DNA from: Gammaproteobacteria bacterium
GTDB taxonomy: Bacteria > Pseudomonadota > Gammaproteobacteria > Pseudomonadales > Azotimanducaceae
DNA length: 38,160 nucleotides
Reading direction: 5' to 3'
NCBI GenBank assembly: GCA_018666555.1
Contig: JABIZD010000155.1
Coordinates: forward strand, 1-38,160
A program made the position numbers and the translations under genes. A model generated the notes under the pieces. That model was not told the DNA's origin and searched no databases. It worked only from the letters and a program-made list of their open reading frames with translations. Below, one piece after another: positions 34,900-38,160 of this stretch (the stretch's first letter is position 1; each line of letters begins with the position of its first letter).

Positions 34900-35362
34900 T
34901 TAAAAGCGTCTGGGTTAGGACATAAGATAATACCCCAAGTTTCAGGTGATGGCATAGTGTTGCTTGCAGATTGAACTATTAACAGGTGTCGATTTTGCGA
35001 TTTGAGTGGTATCAAGATGCCATACACAAGCAGATAGAAGCGCCATACTATTCAGCGGGACCAGCATAGTGCGCTGCGGACAGCTTGTAGGCTGGGTTAA
35101 AATTGCCGGTGCTTTGCTGGAACAGTTTTACAAAAGCAGCGCTCATCGTCGAACCCACGCTGGTCTGATTTAGGATAATGAGCTTGACATCAGGTATGAT
35201 GAAATAACATCAGTTTGATATGTGGGCTGTCATATAGAAATAGCGGCTAACCCATTTAAGTGAGTGCCATTCGAAATGTTTTAAAAGTTAGGTGCAGTTG
35301 CTCTCGGTTCTATGCAATGAAAGACCAGGCTGATTATCCTGTCACCTTTAAAGAGGAATGTT
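34900..35362. other. 463-bp intergenic region before the FecR-domain gene
   Basis: I find no supportable gene, RNA gene or terminator here. A TTGACA at 35184-35189 looks like a -35 box, but no good -10 lies 16-18 bp downstream. A weak inverted repeat (ATATG...CATAT) lies around 35216-35236. Promoters of yaaA (leftward) and of the FecR-domain gene (rightward) must be in this region. Confidence 0.5.
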
Positions 35363-36304
35363 ATGGATTTCGCTAGAAGTAAATTTGCCTGCTTTGGTAT
35401 TGTCACGTTGTTAGTTTTTGCCGTTGCTCATCCCGTTGCTGCAGCGTCCGGTCCGATTGGCCGGCTACTGGAACCCGAAGGGGATATTGAATATTCAAGG
35501 GATGGTAGCCGATGGAAGCGAGTCACCCGAACTAAATACGTGTTTGCCGGCTATAAAGTGCGAACCGGAGGGGATGGAAGGGGTACCTTCGTGAATCAGT
35601 TATCAGGCTTGTCCAGAGTGATTGGTCCGGATAGTTCGGTAGAGGTCAGCTCAGACGGACTGGCCTTTACAAAAGGGGCGCAAACTGACCCATTTACTAA
35701 TGAGGCAACTGTATTTGATGGTATCGCTAATAAATTTGCTAAGGCGCAGCGGTATACCATGCTGCGCAGGCCAGCGATTAAATGCAGTAATGAGGTTAAG
35801 ACGGCGCGCTCTGTTTCATTATCCTCCTCTCATCCTGATCTTGTCTGGAATATTGCCTGCCCAGGAACGACCTATCGTTTAACCATAGACGGAAAGATAG
35901 TCGAATTGGGGGGGCTGGCAGAGGCTGACATGGTCCGCTTCAAGGTCTCTGGCGTGAGCGAGGGTGCCCATACTTACAAGCTTGAGACAATCAACGATGG
36001 AATGGTTGTTTATTCGCCAAGTAGGGACAGTCGATTTCACTGGCTTAGTCAGGCGCAGGAAACTGAAATCAAGAAAACCCTCGCCGACTACGATGATGAT
36101 GTGTTTGCCCAGGCAGGCATTCTCGAAAGTGTTGGTTTGCTGGTGGCTGTGATGGATTCCTATAGCCGCTATTTTTTAGAGGAATTCGATGATAATGATA
36201 TGCGGCCGCTGCTAGTGCGCAGTTACTCCAGACTGGGTCTGACCGAACTCCAGAAGAAAGAGGCTAAGATCTTTCGGGATTTCCCCAACTCGTCTACACC
36301 ATGA
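35363..36304 (+). CDS. Exported FecR-domain protein
   Basis: 313 residues with a signal peptide (about 1-27, VAHPVAAA). The early part reads GRLLEPEGDIEYSRDGSRWKRV, then VFAGYKVRTGGDGRGTFVNQLSG, the pattern of a periplasmic FecR domain. A beta-sandwich-like middle follows (LVWNIACPGTTYRLTIDGK) and the end is helical. No N-terminal sigma-regulator helix is seen, so it is not a classic anti-sigma FecR. GAGG lies 7 nt before the ATG. In related bacteria FecR-domain proteins are found beside CHASE2 adenylate cyclases, as here, so a sensory partnership is inferred. Confidence 0.85.
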   Translation: MDFARSKFACFGIVTLLVFAVAHPVAAASGPIGRLLEPEGDIEYSRDGSRWKRVTRTKYVFAGYKVRTGGDGRGTFVNQLSGLSRVIGPDSSVEVSSDGLAFTKGAQTDPFTNEATVFDGIANKFAKAQRYTMLRRPAIKCSNEVKTARSVSLSSSHPDLVWNIACPGTTYRLTIDGKIVELGGLAEADMVRFKVSGVSEGAHTYKLETINDGMVVYSPSRDSRFHWLSQAQETEIKKTLADYDDDVFAQAGILESVGLLVAVMDSYSRYFLEEFDDNDMRPLLVRSYSRLGLTELQKKEAKIFRDFPNSSTP

Positions 36305-36393
36305 AAGTGATGATGAGCGGGTGGCTGACTATGATTGTGAATGTGCTAACGCATTGCTTTGCGGTTGTTCTGCCACGGAGAAGCTGTGCCTAA
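36301..36393 (+). CDS. Candidate 30-residue hydrophobic mini-ORF
   Basis: ATG 36301 overlaps the FecR-gene stop as ATGA, and the stop TAA 36391-36393 lies just inside the cyclase gene, overlapping its GTG start by 8 bp. The peptide has a hydrophobic centre (WLTMIVNVL, then FAVVLP) and a basic end (RRSCA). It could be a small membrane peptide or simply a translational bridge that lets ribosomes read on to the cyclase. No homologue is recognised. Confidence 0.35.
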   Translation: MKVMMSGWLTMIVNVLTHCFAVVLPRRSCA

Positions 36394-38160
36394 AGTTCTG
36401 CAGGTACTAACCAACCGGGTTGATATCCCCATTGTTATTGGCTTATTTGCCCTGGCCTTGCTGCTTGAATTTAGCGAAGCGTTTTCGATTTTTGAGGACG
36501 AAACGTTATCTTATCGCCATCTGCTTCGGACTGTGTATGGCGATGATGAAATTGTGCAGGTTAATGAAGCTGTATGGGTAGTCTATACGGATGAAGATTT
36601 CTACATGGAGTACGGCGTATACCCACTGCGTAGAACCGATCTAGCCACCATTATATCCAGATTGAGTGATATGGGGGCTGCTGTAATCGGGGTTGATATG
36701 TTGTTGGATTTTAATAGTGCATACGGTGAAGACCCGGCCCTGGCAGAAGCATTCAGCAAGGCGGGTAATATACTGCTGGGCTCCCAGGCAGTGTTTGAAA
36801 GAGAGCAGTTCAAGCAGATGAATACCGCCATTCCTGTGTTTGAACAACTGGCTGAATCGGGTTATTCAAACATTTCTTCTAACAGTGACCTGTCAGAAAC
36901 GTTGGTGCGTCTTCGCATCTATCCGGAGGTGGCAGCAGAGAATGCCTGGCCAATTTCTGTAAAGGCGGTTTCCATGATGTTGGCCGCCGTGCCTCGATTA
37001 CATAATAACAAGCTGTATATAGGCGATAAACTCGCCATCGAACTCGATCAGTTTAATGACCTTTATATCGATTATCCGGCCCTGGCGGCATCGGCCTCAG
37101 GAGCGGGTCTTATTAGACGGCATCAGGTAGCAGGCTTATCCGCCGCGGATATTCTTTTTGCCGCCGATGAGGAGGAGTTAGAGGAACTGGCTGTGCTGGT
37201 CAAAGACAAGATAGTTTTGATTGGTGAGGTGGCTGAAGTCGCACACGATGAATTTGAGACCACCGTGGGCAATATTTTTGGAGTCAACATTATTGCCAGT
37301 GAAATCGAAACTATTTTGGATGGTGGTCAATTAAGAGCAGCACCATTCTGGATGGAACTGATGGTGGCTTGCCTGCTGTTGTTACCCGTGCTTTGGTCCT
37401 CATTTATCGCAGCTCCGCTGCTGCGGAACTTGATGATTACGGCAGTCCTGTTGGTATTTGTTGGCACGGCCACTGGGTTTTATGTGTTCTATGGCATTGT
37501 TTTGTCAATGAGCTATCTAATACTTGCGTTAGCGCTTGCCTTCATCGTCATCAATGGTCGTATTTACTTACATGAAATTGGCCAGAAAGCGTTTATAAAA
37601 GAAGCCTTTGGTCAGTATCTTTCTCCAGCAGTTGTGTCAGACCTGGTGAAAGACCCGACTAAGCTGATGTTAGGCGGGGAAGAGCGCGTCATGACGGCTT
37701 TCTTTTCTGATATAGCTGCGTTTTCCAGTTTTTCTGAAGCACTGACACCCACTGAATTAGTCCAATTGCTAAACGACTACCTGACGCAGATGTGCAATAT
37801 CATCATTGCCGCTCAGGGTACCGTCGATAAGTTTGAGGGTGATGCCATTATCGCTTTTTGGGGCGCACCGGTGGTGCAACCTGAGCACGCGAAATTGGCT
37901 TGTTTTGCTTGTATAGACATGAATCATGCGCTGATATCGCTGCGGCAAAAATGGCTCGCAGAAGGTCGTCCGCGCATTGCTGTTCGTATGGGGGTCAATA
38001 CCGGAGCCATGGTGGTTGGCAATATGGGTTCGGAGCAGAGAACCAACTATACGATGATGGGTGATGCAGTCAATCTGGCCTCAAGACTGGAAGGAGCTAA
38101 CAACGCATTTGCCTCAGATGTGATGATCTCCGAGGCTACCTATCTGCAGTGTCAGCAGCA
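36386..38160 (+). CDS. CHASE2-domain adenylate cyclase (3' end outside window)
   Basis: Class III nucleotide cyclase, 591 codons present. An N-terminal TM (about 13-28) is followed by an extracytoplasmic CHASE2 domain (about 35-310, with VWVVYTDEDFY and GVDMLLDFNSAYGEDPALAEAF). Three TM helices lie at about 324-395. The catalytic domain starts near 430. Metal-binding aspartates are D442 (FSDIAAF) and D486 (FEGDAIIAF). K482 and D560 (MMGDAVNL) indicate ATP specificity, and N563 and R567 are the transition-state residues. It should therefore make cAMP in response to a periplasmic signal. GTG 36386 is chosen for GGAG 5 nt upstream; a stop at 36347 limits extension. Confidence 0.93.
   Translation, partial: MPKVLQVLTNRVDIPIVIGLFALALLLEFSEAFSIFEDETLSYRHLLRTVYGDDEIVQVNEAVWVVYTDEDFYMEYGVYPLRRTDLATIISRLSDMGAAVIGVDMLLDFNSAYGEDPALAEAFSKAGNILLGSQAVFEREQFKQMNTAIPVFEQLAESGYSNISSNSDLSETLVRLRIYPEVAAENAWPISVKAVSMMLAAVPRLHNNKLYIGDKLAIELDQFNDLYIDYPALAASASGAGLIRRHQVAGLSAADILFAADEEELEELAVLVKDKIVLIGEVAEVAHDEFETTVGNIFGVNIIASEIETILDGGQLRAAPFWMELMVACLLLLPVLWSSFIAAPLLRNLMITAVLLVFVGTATGFYVFYGIVLSMSYLILALALAFIVINGRIYLHEIGQKAFIKEAFGQYLSPAVVSDLVKDPTKLMLGGEERVMTAFFSDIAAFSSFSEALTPTELVQLLNDYLTQMCNIIIAAQGTVDKFEGDAIIAFWGAPVVQPEHAKLACFACIDMNHALISLRQKWLAEGRPRIAVRMGVNTGAMVVGNMGSEQRTNYTMMGDAVNLASRLEGANNAFASDVMISEATYLQCQQ

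Noticed and set aside
35184-35189. Perfect TTGACA in the gap before the FecR-domain gene
   Set aside because: No -10 hexamer at 16-18 bp; the nearby TATGAT is only 5 bp away.
35317-35376. 19-codon frame running through the FecR-gene ribosome binding site and ending just after its ATG
   Set aside because: It has no Shine-Dalgarno of its own and no recognisable leader-peptide composition, so chance is the simpler explanation.

Overview
The window looks like ordinary chromosome from a marine or environmental Gammaproteobacterium with moderate GC. Several gene adjacencies recall the Pseudomonas/Cellvibrionales/Oceanospirillales lineages: topA convergent with lexA, and mfd divergent from a long GAPDH with a csiV-type gene behind mfd. 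No genus can be named from this sequence alone. I see no rRNA, tRNA, CRISPR array, insertion sequence or prophage.

Layout. 1-2495: 3' part of aminopeptidase N (+). 2502-9425: a tight minus-strand operon, moxR - DUF58 - DUF4381 - batA - batB/C fusion - batD, whose genes mostly overlap or abut. 9825-11114: ammonium transporter (+), preceded by four 11-bp repeats that resemble PHO-box half-sites. 11229-16335 (minus): SMP-30/gluconolactonase with D-Ala-D-Ala ligase, then a soluble lytic transglycosylase, TatD and a small thioredoxin-fold protein. 16370-16807: UspA-type protein (-). 17009-17723: a striking array in which the 5' end of a membrane-protein gene is present three times in tandem with an 89-bp period. 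It makes two overlapping mini-ORFs in front of the full gene.

17964-21244: topA (+) and lexA (-) converge and share a CTAG stop tetranucleotide. lexA has two SOS boxes over its promoter and a 14-bp tandem repeat in its leader. 21514-24045 (+): a SPOR-like exported protein, an MscS channel and a SapC-family protein. 24218-28655 (-): csiV-like gene and mfd. 28934-31435 (+): a GAPDH with an N-terminal extension, and an AIM24/TIGR00266 protein. 31525-34893 (-): yaaA, an ATP-NAD kinase-like gene, a secreted MORN-repeat protein and a Nudix hydrolase. 35363-38160 (+): a FecR-domain exported protein, a 30-codon hydrophobic mini-ORF and a CHASE2-adenylate cyclase cut by the window end.

Shared themes are envelope maintenance (Bat complex, Ddl, lytic transglycosylase, CsiV, SPOR-like, MscS) and DNA damage or stress handling (LexA, Mfd, TopA, YaaA, Usp, TatD). 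Most genes are housekeeping. The novelty lies in small-scale architecture: the 89-bp mini-ORF array, the repeat array at the amt ribosome binding site, the lexA leader repeat, and the overlapping mini-ORF between the FecR gene and the cyclase.
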